64,000 nt of DNA from Limnospira fusiformis SAG 85.79 (GCF_012516315.1 NZ_CP051185.1:641459-705458), one strand, 5' to 3'; numbered from the stretch's first letter, positions 28,548 to 38,035 are shown. Numbers and translations are program-made. The notes: a model not told the origin generated them from the letters alone.

Positions 28548-30143
28548 TTATTGGTCGGGTCCAAATAATCGTTCAGCCGAGTTAATGAGTTGTTGAAAGA
28601 AGAGAGTAAAACCGAGGACATCGCGAAAGGGTTGGGTAAAGTTATTGAGAAACACAGTGACCTGGGTAATCAGATTACGATTAATCACAATCACATCTTC
28701 ATCTTGTAGTAGAATGTTGTCGGTTTGGTCTCCTCTAAGTACATTTTTACCATTCAGAATCTGAGTAGTTGTTTGTCGAGATTGTCGGTCATATCGAATC
28801 AGGGCAATTTTATCGAGGTCTCCAGTTTGTAAAGGTACATTGGCGAGGATATCAATAAAGGTGCTACCATTGGGTAAGGCTACAGCACCGATCGCATTTC
28901 CGGCATAACTAAGAATTCTGACGGTAATTTGCTGGTTAACTAAAGTTGAACTAGCCACTAATTTGCGATCGTAGTCTCTCTCATCCACATCAGGAGCTAG
29001 TGGTAGTACAATCACCGAATCACCATTAGATAGAGAAACATCCGGGAGAGCCGTAGCTTCTGCTAAGGGTGTATATAGATCTATGATATCTTCTAAAACT
29101 CGACCATCAACGGTAGTGCGACAAACTAGGACGGTACGCAAATCAGCAGTTAATGTCGCACCTCCGGCCGCTAACAGAGCCGTAGAGACGCGAGAACCCC
29201 CAGCCGGGAGGGTATAGAAACCTGGTTGCACAACTTCCCCAACGACGGTTACTTGGGCGGGAACTGGTGCAGCAGCCAGACTATAATTTTCTAACAGATC
29301 TCGCTCTACGCCTTCTGATGGGCTAACCTCCATAGTGGGAACTGTAATCACATCGCGATCGCTTAGGCGAATATTAGGCGGTTCCATACCCAATAATAGG
29401 GGGGTAAATAGGTCGATTTGGGTTTCGAGGGTTTGTCCGGTGGGTAAAGTCCGGCGCACAGTAATCCGTCGTAAATCTGCCCCTGGTCTAGTTCCCCCCG
29501 CCGTAGTCAAGGCGACAATTAGCTGTGGTGATGGTAGGGGATAAAAACCTGGTCTGGCAATTTTTCCGGTCACGGTGACTTGTACCGGTCGCTGATTGAC
29601 CAGAGAGACGACAACTTCAGGGTTTCTGACAAATTGAGCTAGGCGGGGTTGAATATTCTGGCGCACCTGTTCTAAGGTTAATCCTTCCAATTCCACTAGA
29701 CCAATTAAAGGCATAGCTAGGGAACCTTGAGGACCAATGGTAGCATTGGGAATAGTTAATTCTTGGGAACGCTGACCATTGACAAACACATCAATAAAAA
29801 TCTGATCTCCAGGTCCTAGCTCATAACTTTTCATGCGATCGCCAACAGGGCCTTCAAACACAGAAGGTTCCACCGGAATACCAGAGGGTCTGGTCTGAAT
29901 GGGAGCATCCACATTGCGGAAAAGCTCTAATAGTGTAGGCCAGTCCGGTTGTACTGGTGCGGGTTGTCCGCCGCCTCTCGGTAGGGGTTGATTCACAAAG
30001 GAGCGAGGTAAGATGCACCGATCAGGTATCCTTTGAGCCATAGACTTTCCGCCACTGGTGATGATGGCTAAAGGAATAATACTCGCCACTGAGTAGAGAC
30101 TGGTGAGGAATAGGGATTTAATCGGGTTGAGGTTAGCGCCCAT
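28548..30143 (-). CDS. Polysaccharide export protein with SLBB domains (Wza-like)
   Basis: This 531-residue protein starts with a hydrophobic signal (SLFLTSLYSVASIIPLAIIT). A Poly_export domain follows at about residues 105-185 (SYELGPGDQIFIDVFVNGQ, then LAMPLIGLVELEGLTLEQV). At least two SLBB repeats come next (VTVTGKIARPGFYPLPSPQ and VTVVGEVVQPGFYTLPAGG), and a third, weaker one near residue 410. Such proteins form the periplasmic/outer-membrane channel for capsular or released polysaccharide. It works with the Wzz-like protein encoded 162 bp downstream and lies just downstream of the cyanoexosortase genes. Confidence 0.9.
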   Translation of the reverse strand: MGANLNPIKSLFLTSLYSVASIIPLAIITSGGKSMAQRIPDRCILPRSFVNQPLPRGGGQPAPVQPDWPTLLELFRNVDAPIQTRPSGIPVEPSVFEGPVGDRMKSYELGPGDQIFIDVFVNGQRSQELTIPNATIGPQGSLAMPLIGLVELEGLTLEQVRQNIQPRLAQFVRNPEVVVSLVNQRPVQVTVTGKIARPGFYPLPSPQLIVALTTAGGTRPGADLRRITVRRTLPTGQTLETQIDLFTPLLLGMEPPNIRLSDRDVITVPTMEVSPSEGVERDLLENYSLAAAPVPAQVTVVGEVVQPGFYTLPAGGSRVSTALLAAGGATLTADLRTVLVCRTTVDGRVLEDIIDLYTPLAEATALPDVSLSNGDSVIVLPLAPDVDERDYDRKLVASSTLVNQQITVRILSYAGNAIGAVALPNGSTFIDILANVPLQTGDLDKIALIRYDRQSRQTTTQILNGKNVLRGDQTDNILLQDEDVIVINRNLITQVTVFLNNFTQPFRDVLGFTLFFQQLINSAERLFGPDQ

Positions 30144-30164
30144 ATCAACACTGTGGATAACTGT

Positions 30165-30884
30165 TTATTCTGGCTGGAAAATCGTGGTCATCAATTCTTT
30201 TTGGATATCCTGACCGAGGGATTGAGCTATAGTTGCCACTGTTTCTATGTCACCCAAAGGCTCCATAGGAATCATAATACTGACAGCTACCCAGGGAGCG
30301 CGATCGCCTCTTAGTTGAGCTTGGCGATCGGCAAAAAACCAGTGACTTGGTGCGGGAGAACCGCCATTATGCCAAGCGTACCATTGTACAAGGGCATAGG
30401 TTTGGCGGGGGTTCCAAGCCCGAAAAAATCTGGCGTTAATTGTCACTGGTTGGGGGGAGTCTAGGGTCAATTGCAGGGTACGATGGGAGTCAGTTCTGAG
30501 GCTCTGTAACCCTTGCAGATCCATCCATTCGACTTGGGGCTGGTCTTTATAATAGTTTTGGGGAAACAGCAATAGCAGGACTTCGGTATCATTTTGTTTG
30601 AGGCTCTGCAAAGACCATCTCCTCGCCCCCACTTGAATGGTATCGTGACTGGTAGTTTCCCACCCTGGTACGGTTAAACCCTCACGGCGAATGGTTTGCA
30701 GTTGAGGGAGAGCTTGAATATCAGGCATATCTGACCAGGACCAGCCACCCCGAAAGAAACCGGGAAGGGTCCCTACCAAAAATAGGACTAGGAGAAATCC
30801 CAATAGTACCCATTGAGAGGGTTTTAGCTGTAGTTTGGGGGTTTCATGGCTGGTGGGTTCAAGATTCGGGGCTGATTTGTCCAT
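30165..30884 (-). CDS. Cyanoexosortase B system-associated protein
   Basis: This is a 239-residue protein with one membrane segment (about residues 26-44, VLLGFLLVLFLVGTLPGFF) and a soluble extracytoplasmic domain with many aromatic residues (ALVQWYAWHNGGSPAPSHWF). This architecture, immediately downstream of a cyanoexosortase and overlapping it by 26 bp, matches the EpsI-like partner found beside cyanoexosortase B. The partner's biochemical role is not established. The arrangement suggests translational coupling. Confidence 0.8.
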   Translation of the reverse strand: MDKSAPNLEPTSHETPKLQLKPSQWVLLGFLLVLFLVGTLPGFFRGGWSWSDMPDIQALPQLQTIRREGLTVPGWETTSHDTIQVGARRWSLQSLKQNDTEVLLLLFPQNYYKDQPQVEWMDLQGLQSLRTDSHRTLQLTLDSPQPVTINARFFRAWNPRQTYALVQWYAWHNGGSPAPSHWFFADRQAQLRGDRAPWVAVSIMIPMEPLGDIETVATIAQSLGQDIQKELMTTIFQPE

Positions 30885-31764
30885 TATCTTCGGATTCCTC
30901 TTGCTCAGGGAAATAATATTGCATTAATTTCATCACAATCACCAATAGACCCAACATAGAAGCAGAATATAGGTCTCCTCCCCACCCTTCATGAAGCCAA
31001 TCAAAAAGTTCTTGATTACCTGTGCCGAAAAACAGAGTTAATAGGGTATTGCGGATAATATTCGCGACAATACTCGTCAAAGCTGCTGCCACCAAGAAGA
31101 GGATGGTTTTGGTTCTCGAAGCGATCGCACCCGTCCAGTACAATAACATTAAACCGACATACAGACTGGTAAATAACATTTTCAGGCCAGCACAGTGTGG
31201 CGCAACCTCAACAATTTGTCCATTTACATAGAGATAGATTTGATCTACTGTCACCGGGACGTTAAACTGGATCAGAACAAATCCCGCCATATTAGCGATA
31301 AAGGTTTGTAGAGGCAGGGCTAAAGGCTCTATCAGATAGGGGATATGGTTAGGGGTTGCCAGTAGCACAAATAATAAGGCTATCCCCTGCAATTTTAACC
31401 CAGGTATTCCTTTTAGCCAGAGGCAGAGTCCGGCTAGAATCATCGGAAAGGACAGATTGACTAAATCGGAGATACTACTGAGGTAGAAAACGCCACCGAG
31501 TCCTAATAATACTCCCCCCAAGGGGTGCAGTTGATTGGGTAGTTTGTTCCACTGGTGGCGGTTATTCCATGCAATATAAGCCGCGAAGGGTAGACCAATT
31601 ACGCCGTGGCTAAAATATTCATGTTCGATGCTAATGCTTTTGTTCAGCCAGCCATCGTACCAATGCACGAGCAAAGGGCCGTATAATAACACCAACAAGG
31701 CGCAAGCCAATCCGATAAATAGATTTCGCTCTATCGCCACAGGAATTTTCGGTTGAGTTTCCAT
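30859..31764 (-). CDS. crtB: Cyanoexosortase B
   Basis: This is a 301-residue polytopic membrane protein of the exosortase family, predicted cysteine transpeptidases that recognise PEP-CTERM-like sorting tails and cut or transfer the protein. About eight hydrophobic segments are present. The catalytic triad is visible: Cys in VEVAPHCAGLKMLFTSLYVG, Arg in ANIIRNTLLTLFFG and His in WLHEGWGGDLYS. The symbol crtB follows the exosortase naming and must not be confused with phytoene synthase. It is followed by its associated protein and the polysaccharide export genes. No clear PEP-CTERM substrate was found in the window. Confidence 0.88.
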   Translation of the reverse strand: METQPKIPVAIERNLFIGLACALLVLLYGPLLVHWYDGWLNKSISIEHEYFSHGVIGLPFAAYIAWNNRHQWNKLPNQLHPLGGVLLGLGGVFYLSSISDLVNLSFPMILAGLCLWLKGIPGLKLQGIALLFVLLATPNHIPYLIEPLALPLQTFIANMAGFVLIQFNVPVTVDQIYLYVNGQIVEVAPHCAGLKMLFTSLYVGLMLLYWTGAIASRTKTILFLVAAALTSIVANIIRNTLLTLFFGTGNQELFDWLHEGWGGDLYSASMLGLLVIVMKLMQYYFPEQEESEDNGQISPES

Positions 31765-31840
31765 AAGCCTTAATAATTGTGTAATCGAGCCACATTCCCA
31801 CCTGATTCGATGTCCCTATTTGGTCGCGAACATCTCGCAC

Positions 31841-32992
31841 CTACTCGTTTTTAATTCCCAAGGCTGTGCGAATAGCTGCGACTACCCGATTAATCTGATC
31901 ACTGGTAATTCCAGGATACATGGGTAAAGATAGAATCTGCTGGCTGAGGGTTTCAGTTTTGGGAAAGTCTCCAGCTTTGTATCCCAGATCAGTATAACCG
32001 GGTTGCAGGTGACAGGGGATGGGATAGTGAATACCTGTTTGCACCCCTAATTCATTCAGTTTAGCTTGTAGTTGATCGCGAGTGAGGGAACATTCCTCGG
32101 TCACACGAATTACATACAGATGATAAACATGACCGCCTTCACTGTAGTTGTAAATGGGGATAATGCCATATTCTTTGAGTACCATCAATTGAACATCATA
32201 CTGTTCGGCGGCTAAATTGCGATCGCGGTTCCACCCTGGTAAATGACGCAATTTGACGTTAAGAACGGCGGATTGTATAGTATCTAAGCGGCTGTTAGTT
32301 CCCAATTCCGTATGTAGATATTTTTCCGGTGCGCCATAATTCCTCAGAATTCGCGCCTGTTTAGCTACGGTTTCATCGGAAGTCACCACCATACCCCCAC
32401 TACCAAAAGCGCCTAGATTTTTGCTAGGGTAGAAACTAAAGGCGGCGGCGCGACCGATAGAACCGGCGCGATAGTTTTCGCAGGTAGCCAGATGAGCTTG
32501 TGCCGCATCTTCAAATACAATTAAGTTATGAGTTAGGGCTAGGTCCAGCAGTTGGCTAGGGGTGACAATTTGACCATATAGATGCACTGGTAAAATCGCC
32601 TTAGTTTTTTCGGTGACCGCCCTTTCGGCTGCGGCTATATCAATTAAAGCGGTGTTTAATTCACAGTCTACCAAAACGGGTTTGGCTCTGGCTTGCAAAA
32701 TGCCAATAATGGTAGCAATAAAGGTATTGGCTGGGACTAAAACTTCGTCTCCTGGTTTCACCCCACAGGCTTGTAAACCGATGGCGATCGCATCAGTTCC
32801 GCAGGCGACACCCACCCCATATTCTGCACCACAGGCTGTAGCAAAATCCGCCTCAAATTCTTGCAGAGCGCGTCCCAGAATAAAATCTCCGCGTCCAATT
32901 ACTGCATGAATTGCCTTTTCAATTTCATCGGTAAGTTCCTGATATTGAAAGGATAAATCAACAAAGGGAATAGGTGCCATAGAATCGGTCAT
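31841..32992 (-). CDS. DegT/DnrJ/EryC1/StrS family sugar aminotransferase
   Basis: This is a PLP-dependent aminotransferase that makes amino sugars on nucleotide carriers. The ATG at 32992 gives a 383-residue protein starting MTDSMAPIPFVDLSFQYQEL. An earlier in-frame ATG at 33058 would add an unconserved 22 residues. Motifs are GVACGTDAIAIGLQACGVKPG, VLVPANTFIATI, VHLYGQ, IVFEDAAQAHLA and FSFYPSKNLGAFGSGG, whose Lys binds PLP. GIHYPIPCHLQP lies near the end. It is the first gene of the minus-strand exopolysaccharide/exosortase cluster and probably supplies an amino sugar for that polymer. Confidence 0.93.
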   Translation of the reverse strand: MTDSMAPIPFVDLSFQYQELTDEIEKAIHAVIGRGDFILGRALQEFEADFATACGAEYGVGVACGTDAIAIGLQACGVKPGDEVLVPANTFIATIIGILQARAKPVLVDCELNTALIDIAAAERAVTEKTKAILPVHLYGQIVTPSQLLDLALTHNLIVFEDAAQAHLATCENYRAGSIGRAAAFSFYPSKNLGAFGSGGMVVTSDETVAKQARILRNYGAPEKYLHTELGTNSRLDTIQSAVLNVKLRHLPGWNRDRNLAAEQYDVQLMVLKEYGIIPIYNYSEGGHVYHLYVIRVTEECSLTRDQLQAKLNELGVQTGIHYPIPCHLQPGYTDLGYKAGDFPKTETLSQQILSLPMYPGITSDQINRVVAAIRTALGIKNE

Positions 32993-33139
32993 GATTTTAG
33001 CCAATATGGAACAATTTGGGTGTCTATTTTTTACGGTGAAATTAGCCGAATTAACCAAAATAAAGCTGGAGTCTGGGGGGGTTCAGTAGTTAATCCCTTA
33101 TGACCATACCACTGAATCTAACTGCATTTAAAAGCCGTT

Positions 33140-35272
33140 TCATGACCCACAATTAGGATGAATTCCGCCTTGATTGCAGATATGGGTAATTTGAGCATCA
33201 CTCAAGTTTTGCACTCTGGAAAAATCAGCCCCCTGCATTCGGTTTGAGGTTTCACCTTGATGGGTTTCTTCGATAAACTCATCAGTGCGAGTTTCCCGAT
33301 TAACCACAAAGGTCACCCCCTCAAAATTTGCGCCATGTAGTCTAGCACCCTGTAGGTTAACTAAACTCAGGTCAGCATTACTCAGGTTAGCATTTTGTAA
33401 CCTAGCGTTTCTAAAATTAGTGCCAGTGAGTTGAGCTTGACTGAGGTTAGCATTCTGAAGATTAGCGCCTTGGAAGTCAGCGCCGGATAAGGAACCCCTT
33501 TGTAGATCTGCTTCCCGGAGGTCAGCAAACATAAATTGGGTTCCTTGGGCGTTAATCTGACTCATACGGGCTAATTTGAGGTCTGAGCGTGACAGATTAG
33601 CGTTAGTGATATCTGCTCCGGTCAAACTAGCTTCTTTTAGATTAGCATTTTCTAGGTTAGTGCCAATCAGACTAGCACTGCTAAAATTACTGCCATTCAA
33701 ATCAGCATTTGATAAATTAGCGCGGTCTAGGGTCCCATTTAACAGGTTAGTGCGCCGCATGATGACGGGACTCATAAAAGCGCCTGTGAGGTCAACAGAG
33801 GTCAAATCAGCGCCGCTGAGGTCTGAGATCAAGTCGTCAAAGGTGTTAAAACGTCCGTCAGGTCCTGGTGAAGCAAAGCGACTATTACGGAAATTTGCAT
33901 GGGTCATGATCGCACTGCGGAAACTGATCCCAGATAGGTCGGTTTGGTCTAGTACGAGGGTAAACTGAGCGGGAGGGGTGGTAGTTTGACCGAGATGAAC
34001 ACGACTGAGATCGGCTTGTTGGATAAAACCGCCATAGACTTTGAGAATTTTGGCGATCGCCCTTTGAGTAGCCTGCTGTCGTTGGGAAACAATACGTCTT
34101 TGCCGTTGGTCCGCCCCAAACCTCATGAAATCGAGGTCATTTCTCAAGGCTTGATTCAGTTTGCGGATGTTAGGTAAAGCCACCGGACCTGTACTCACCA
34201 AAGCCTGTTGAATCACCTCTAGCAATATGGGGTCATCTTCTTGACCGAGTAAATCCACCAATAGGGGAACAGCGCGGGGGTCTTGTAGGGTTCCTAAAGC
34301 TAAAATTGCTCCCCGCCGTTGTGCGGGGTCGGTGTTGGCGGTGGGAGAAAGGCGACCCACCAGCGCCAGGAATATTTCGTTATCTTGATTTTGGGAGGCG
34401 CGAAGGTTGGCTTGATTTTGAATATAAACTTGAGTACCAATAAAGGTTCCCAAAACCGCTGCCATGCTGGCGCTACCGACGATAATTAGGGTTAAGCCAG
34501 GATATTGTCGCATCCATTGCCATAAATTCCACTCTGGGAGTTTTGGCTTAGAGGTCAAGACGATCGCTTTGACGGATTGGTTTTCTTCTTCCCAGTCGTA
34601 GGAGGTAAATGGATTGGTAAAGAAGGAAGTCGCCGCGGGTTGTACATAAGTACCAGCCAGCAAATCGTGTCCGGTGCGACTGTGGAAGCGCCGCCCCATT
34701 AGTCCGTCAGCCACGAGCATAATTCCCGATAACCCCATAAATACCAGGAGATTGGGGAATGCGCCTGTCGCTTGCCAAACTAGATAGGCGATACCGACGG
34801 GAATGCCCCAACGCCCGATGGTTTCCCTGGCGATAATCCGTGAAAATCCGGGGGGGAGTTGTCTGGAGTTGACTACACGAACCCCAAACCAGCGTTTGGG
34901 AAGGGTTTGTCCGGTGGTGGACAATAGATAAAGCTGCCAGGAGGCGATCGCTATCGGCAAAATTAAGGCACCAGACCAAAAGAAATTCGTCAATGGAGAT
35001 ACACGGGGCTGGCGATCGCGCATTGGTAGTCCCAAGGTAGCGGCCACAGTTTCGGCTGTTCCTCTTACTACTGGGTTGAGGGGGACTGACACAGAACCGC
35101 GATTAGCAATCGCACCGATGGTCAATGGGGCTAATCCCCCCACGATTACTAGGGAGATCTCGACCGCCCAAGCACTACAGCGACGCACCCAAAAGGGGAG
35201 TTGTTTGGCTTGTTTTTGCCAGGTAGGCGTTGGTTGGTCGATGCTGGGTCGGTTTGCAGTCGGACTAGCCAT
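33140..35272 (-). CDS. RDD membrane protein with HEAT-like and pentapeptide repeats
   Basis: This is a 710-residue protein with an unusual domain series. Residues ~25-225 form an RDD-type membrane domain with several hydrophobic segments (RRCSAWAVEISLVIVGGLAP, LPKRWFGVRVVN, TGHDLLAGTYV). A further membrane segment lies near 265-285. A short HEAT-like part follows (RRGAILALGTLQDPRAVPLL, VDLLGQEDDPILLEVIQQAL). From ~425 to ~660 pentapeptide repeats of the A(D/N)LXX type make a right-handed beta-helix (for example ADLTSVDLTG, ANLSNADLNGSN). The pentapeptide helix should be cytosolic or lumenal and probably serves as a scaffold. No enzymatic motif is seen. Confidence 0.85.
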   Translation of the reverse strand: MASPTANRPSIDQPTPTWQKQAKQLPFWVRRCSAWAVEISLVIVGGLAPLTIGAIANRGSVSVPLNPVVRGTAETVAATLGLPMRDRQPRVSPLTNFFWSGALILPIAIASWQLYLLSTTGQTLPKRWFGVRVVNSRQLPPGFSRIIARETIGRWGIPVGIAYLVWQATGAFPNLLVFMGLSGIMLVADGLMGRRFHSRTGHDLLAGTYVQPAATSFFTNPFTSYDWEEENQSVKAIVLTSKPKLPEWNLWQWMRQYPGLTLIIVGSASMAAVLGTFIGTQVYIQNQANLRASQNQDNEIFLALVGRLSPTANTDPAQRRGAILALGTLQDPRAVPLLVDLLGQEDDPILLEVIQQALVSTGPVALPNIRKLNQALRNDLDFMRFGADQRQRRIVSQRQQATQRAIAKILKVYGGFIQQADLSRVHLGQTTTPPAQFTLVLDQTDLSGISFRSAIMTHANFRNSRFASPGPDGRFNTFDDLISDLSGADLTSVDLTGAFMSPVIMRRTNLLNGTLDRANLSNADLNGSNFSSASLIGTNLENANLKEASLTGADITNANLSRSDLKLARMSQINAQGTQFMFADLREADLQRGSLSGADFQGANLQNANLSQAQLTGTNFRNARLQNANLSNADLSLVNLQGARLHGANFEGVTFVVNRETRTDEFIEETHQGETSNRMQGADFSRVQNLSDAQITHICNQGGIHPNCGS

Positions 35273-35324
35273 AATTAATAATTGCCTTTGTCTGAATCTT
35301 TGATGATGGGTTAAGCAGATTTCT

Positions 35325-35645
35325 TTAAATCTTGGGTTTTTGGGATGATTTGAATACTTGATAACCTATGTACACTATCACCCCGACTACCGCAAGACTT
35401 ATGGCTAAGGAAATTAATTCGACAAGGGTTTTTAATAGGGCTAACCCGGCGATGACTCCCACACTGGCTACGGCTATCTGTCCGGCTTTGGGTAATCTCT
35501 TGAACCGCGCCATCAACTGACCATATAGGGTTTTTAGGCTGCTGTTTAAGTTGGAGGGGGTGGGATTTATGGGTGCATTGGGGTTAACTTCGGCTTCGAG
35601 TTCCTCGAGGCGACGATTGATTTTCGGGTCGTCTTGGTAGTTCAA
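35325..35645 (-). CDS. Small membrane protein of unknown function, TTG start
   Basis: This is a 106-residue protein with a charged, coiled N-terminus (KINRRLEELEAEVNPNAP), a basic linker and one or two hydrophobic segments (QIAVASVGVIAGLALLKTLV, then ISLAISLAVVGVIVYIGYQV). It ends in a basic tail. The start is TTG at 35645, supported by a strong GGAGGAG ribosome binding site 7 bp upstream, and no ATG is available. Family unknown. It is divergent from the small secreted protein gene at 35713. Confidence 0.6.
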   Translation of the reverse strand: MNYQDDPKINRRLEELEAEVNPNAPINPTPSNLNSSLKTLYGQLMARFKRLPKAGQIAVASVGVIAGLALLKTLVELISLAISLAVVGVIVYIGYQVFKSSQKPKI

Positions 35646-35712
35646 GGGATTTCTCCTCCGGGGATATAAAACAACGCTTTACCATTGTACAAGGAGATTA
35701 AGAGGGTGGGTT

Positions 35713-36141
35713 ATGACTAATATTAACTTGGGTCAAGTTTTCACCGCTGGACTTCTGGGGGTTTCCCTGTTTCTGGCTGCGGCGCAGTCGGCTTTGGCTG
35801 ACAGGCGATCGGTTTCTCCTGGGGTGGCTATCACTTTATCGGGAACTTCGGGGGGAAGTTCTAATAGCCGAGACTGTGGTTGGATCGCTGAGAGTCCTAA
35901 TCATATTCTGGATGTGACTCAGGATCTACCATATTGGAGTATTACTGTACAGACGGCTGGGGCTCCCACTTTACTGATTGATGGTCCGGCTGGTCGCTAT
36001 TGTGTACTCCCGGAGAGTCCCTCTGGGTCTATTTTACAGTTTTCCGGTTATGGTACTCGCGGGACTTATCGGATTTTTATTGGCGATCGCCAACAGTCTC
36101 AACATCCTTATAGCCTTTCTATTTCTGACCGTAAGCCCTAG
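35713..36141 (+). CDS. Small secreted protein of unknown function
   Basis: This 142-residue protein has a signal peptide (FTAGLLGVSLFLAAAQSALA). A beta-rich mature part of about 110 residues follows, with two Cys (SRDCGWIAESP and GRYCVLPES) that may form a disulfide. The pattern DGPAGRYCVLPE...GTYRIFIGDR recalls pre-peptidase-like or C2-like beta domains seen in cyanobacterial secreted proteins, but I cannot name it. Its TAG stop overlaps the stop of the convergent membrane gene. Confidence 0.65.
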   Translation: MTNINLGQVFTAGLLGVSLFLAAAQSALADRRSVSPGVAITLSGTSGGSSNSRDCGWIAESPNHILDVTQDLPYWSITVQTAGAPTLLIDGPAGRYCVLPESPSGSILQFSGYGTRGTYRIFIGDRQQSQHPYSLSISDRKP

Positions 36142-36971
36142 ATTTCTGGCTTTTTGGGGCGATCGGTGACTCGATTCTGTTTCCCATTACGGCTGATTAT
36201 GTCATAGTAAATCACTGCTGTAATGGATTGGAAAAACGGCCAAGTCAGCAGAATCATTGCAATTAACACAGCCAAGATAATTAAGAAATTCACCAAAGCT
36301 GCTAAGTCATACGGCAAAATTACACTGATAACTAATCGGCTGATTGTCATAATCAACTGACCCCCAATGCTGACGGGGAACGTGGCTAGACCTGCAACTA
36401 TCGTAATCAAGATAATTTTAAAGGCTGATTCTTTGGTTATTTGCCAACTCTTGCTAATTGCTCCGGTGGCAGTCATCGGGTTTTCTACGGCTAGAATCAC
36501 GTCACATATATACAGGCGGGCTGATATCCACATCAACCCTATATAAAACATGACAAATGCGACTACTCCTAATAAAAATCCTAGTAATAATGATACCAAA
36601 CTTTCGGGACTCAGTAGGATAGATACCAAGAATCCGGCTATTCTCACAGCTATGGCTAAACCTATAAAAGCCCCAATCATAATCAATAGTAGCAGAAGTG
36701 ATTGCCCTAAAAAACTCCATTTGCGCTTGTCTGTATAGCGTTTAGCGTCTGCTCCTGGTTCGGGGCGTTCGCTCACCTCAAAAAAAGCTAAACGAGCGAT
36801 CGCTCCTGAAATCGCCGCAAATTTCGCCCAACCATAAATGGGAACAATCAGCCATAAAAAGCCGAAAAACGCCATAGTAAAGTATTGTTTAAAATGGTCT
36901 CGATAGATACGAAATCCGGCACTAATCACATCACCCAAGTTGAGGGATTTATGAGCATATTTATTAGTCAT
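36138..36971 (-). CDS. DUF975-like polytopic membrane protein, copy 1
   Basis: This is a membrane protein of about 277 residues with six hydrophobic segments. The ATG at 36971 is preferred over one at 37016, because from there the N-terminus (MTNKYAHKSLNLGDVISAGF) aligns with its neighbour copy. Shared stretches are GFRIYRDHFKQYFTMA, IARLAFFEVSERPEP, ARLYICDVILA and AVIYYDII. This pattern resembles the DUF975 or GDPD membrane domain families, but the function is unknown. The last bases overlap those of the convergent gene ending at 36141. Confidence 0.65.
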   Translation of the reverse strand: MTNKYAHKSLNLGDVISAGFRIYRDHFKQYFTMAFFGFLWLIVPIYGWAKFAAISGAIARLAFFEVSERPEPGADAKRYTDKRKWSFLGQSLLLLLIMIGAFIGLAIAVRIAGFLVSILLSPESLVSLLLGFLLGVVAFVMFYIGLMWISARLYICDVILAVENPMTATGAISKSWQITKESAFKIILITIVAGLATFPVSIGGQLIMTISRLVISVILPYDLAALVNFLIILAVLIAMILLTWPFFQSITAVIYYDIISRNGKQNRVTDRPKKPEI

Positions 36972-37204
36972 GACTAAATTTATAGATGCAGCTATAGGAT
37001 TTTTGACTGTCTCCAAAATTACAGATTCTTGGTATCCTTGATTTCACCAAAGCCAGAAATGCTGATCGTCTTCACCTAGGGGGGGTTTAGGGGGGGATCC
37101 AGGAATCTGCTTTTAATTCACCAGCCAGACAATTCCTATGGTGGGGATTATACAGGAATCGACCAATTAGGGCGATTTTCTTAAACAAAATTTTATAAAT
37201 ACCT

Positions 37205-38035
37205 TCAGATTTCCAAGATTTTGGGGTTATCTGTGACTAAATCCTGTTCATCCTGATGGTTGATGAGGTCGTAGTAAATCACGGCTTTAATGGATTTGAA
37301 GAAGGGGATAGTCAGCGCCCCCATAGCAATTAAAACAGTTGATAAAACTAATAAATTCAGCCCAACTGCTACGTCAGCCGCCACTAGGGAATTGATAAGT
37401 AATCGGCTGAGTAACAAAATAAACCGAGTCGCTATGGGGAAGGGTAAGGTTGCTAAAACTGCGACTATAAAAATACCCATAATTTGAAACTCTGATTCTT
37501 CGGTAATTTCCCAACTTTTCTTGATAGAAGTTTTGGCGTTGGTCTGGTCTTCTAATGCCAGAATCACGTCACATATATACAGACGGGCTGATATCCACAT
37601 CAACCCCATGTATAAGATGATAAATCCAAATACTGCCAATAAAAATATCAACCATGATAACCAAAAAGTCTCAATATTCAGTTTCATAAATATGAAGATT
37701 GCCGTACCAAGAACCATACTAAAACCTATGAAAATGCCAATGATAATTAATCCGACGAGCAGTAATTGTCCTAAAAAACTCCATTGGCGTTTGTTAGTGT
37801 AGCGTTTAGCGTCTGATGGAGGTTCGGGGCGTTCGCTCACTTCAAAAAAGGCTAAACGAGCGATCGCTCCTAAAGTGGCGAGACATTTAGCCCAACCATA
37901 AACGGGAACAATCAGCCATAAACAGCCGACCAAAGCCATAGTAAAGTATTGTTTAAAATGGTCTCGATATATCCGAAACCCGGCAATGATAACATCACTG
38001 ATACTTAGAGAGTTTTGAGGGTATTGATTAGTCAT
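37205..38035 (-). CDS. DUF975-like polytopic membrane protein, copy 2
   Basis: This is a 276-residue paralog of the preceding gene, with the same topology and conserved blocks (GFRIYRDHFKQYFTMALVGC, FEVSERPEPPSDAKRYTNKR, LYICDVILALEDQTNAKTSI). The C-terminal third has diverged. The two copies are in tandem, 233 bp apart, in the same direction, which points to local duplication. Function unknown. Basic and acidic loop residues suggest a membrane adaptor or transporter-like role, but no motif decides this. Confidence 0.65.
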   Translation of the reverse strand: MTNQYPQNSLSISDVIIAGFRIYRDHFKQYFTMALVGCLWLIVPVYGWAKCLATLGAIARLAFFEVSERPEPPSDAKRYTNKRQWSFLGQLLLVGLIIIGIFIGFSMVLGTAIFIFMKLNIETFWLSWLIFLLAVFGFIILYMGLMWISARLYICDVILALEDQTNAKTSIKKSWEITEESEFQIMGIFIVAVLATLPFPIATRFILLLSRLLINSLVAADVAVGLNLLVLSTVLIAMGALTIPFFKSIKAVIYYDLINHQDEQDLVTDNPKILEI

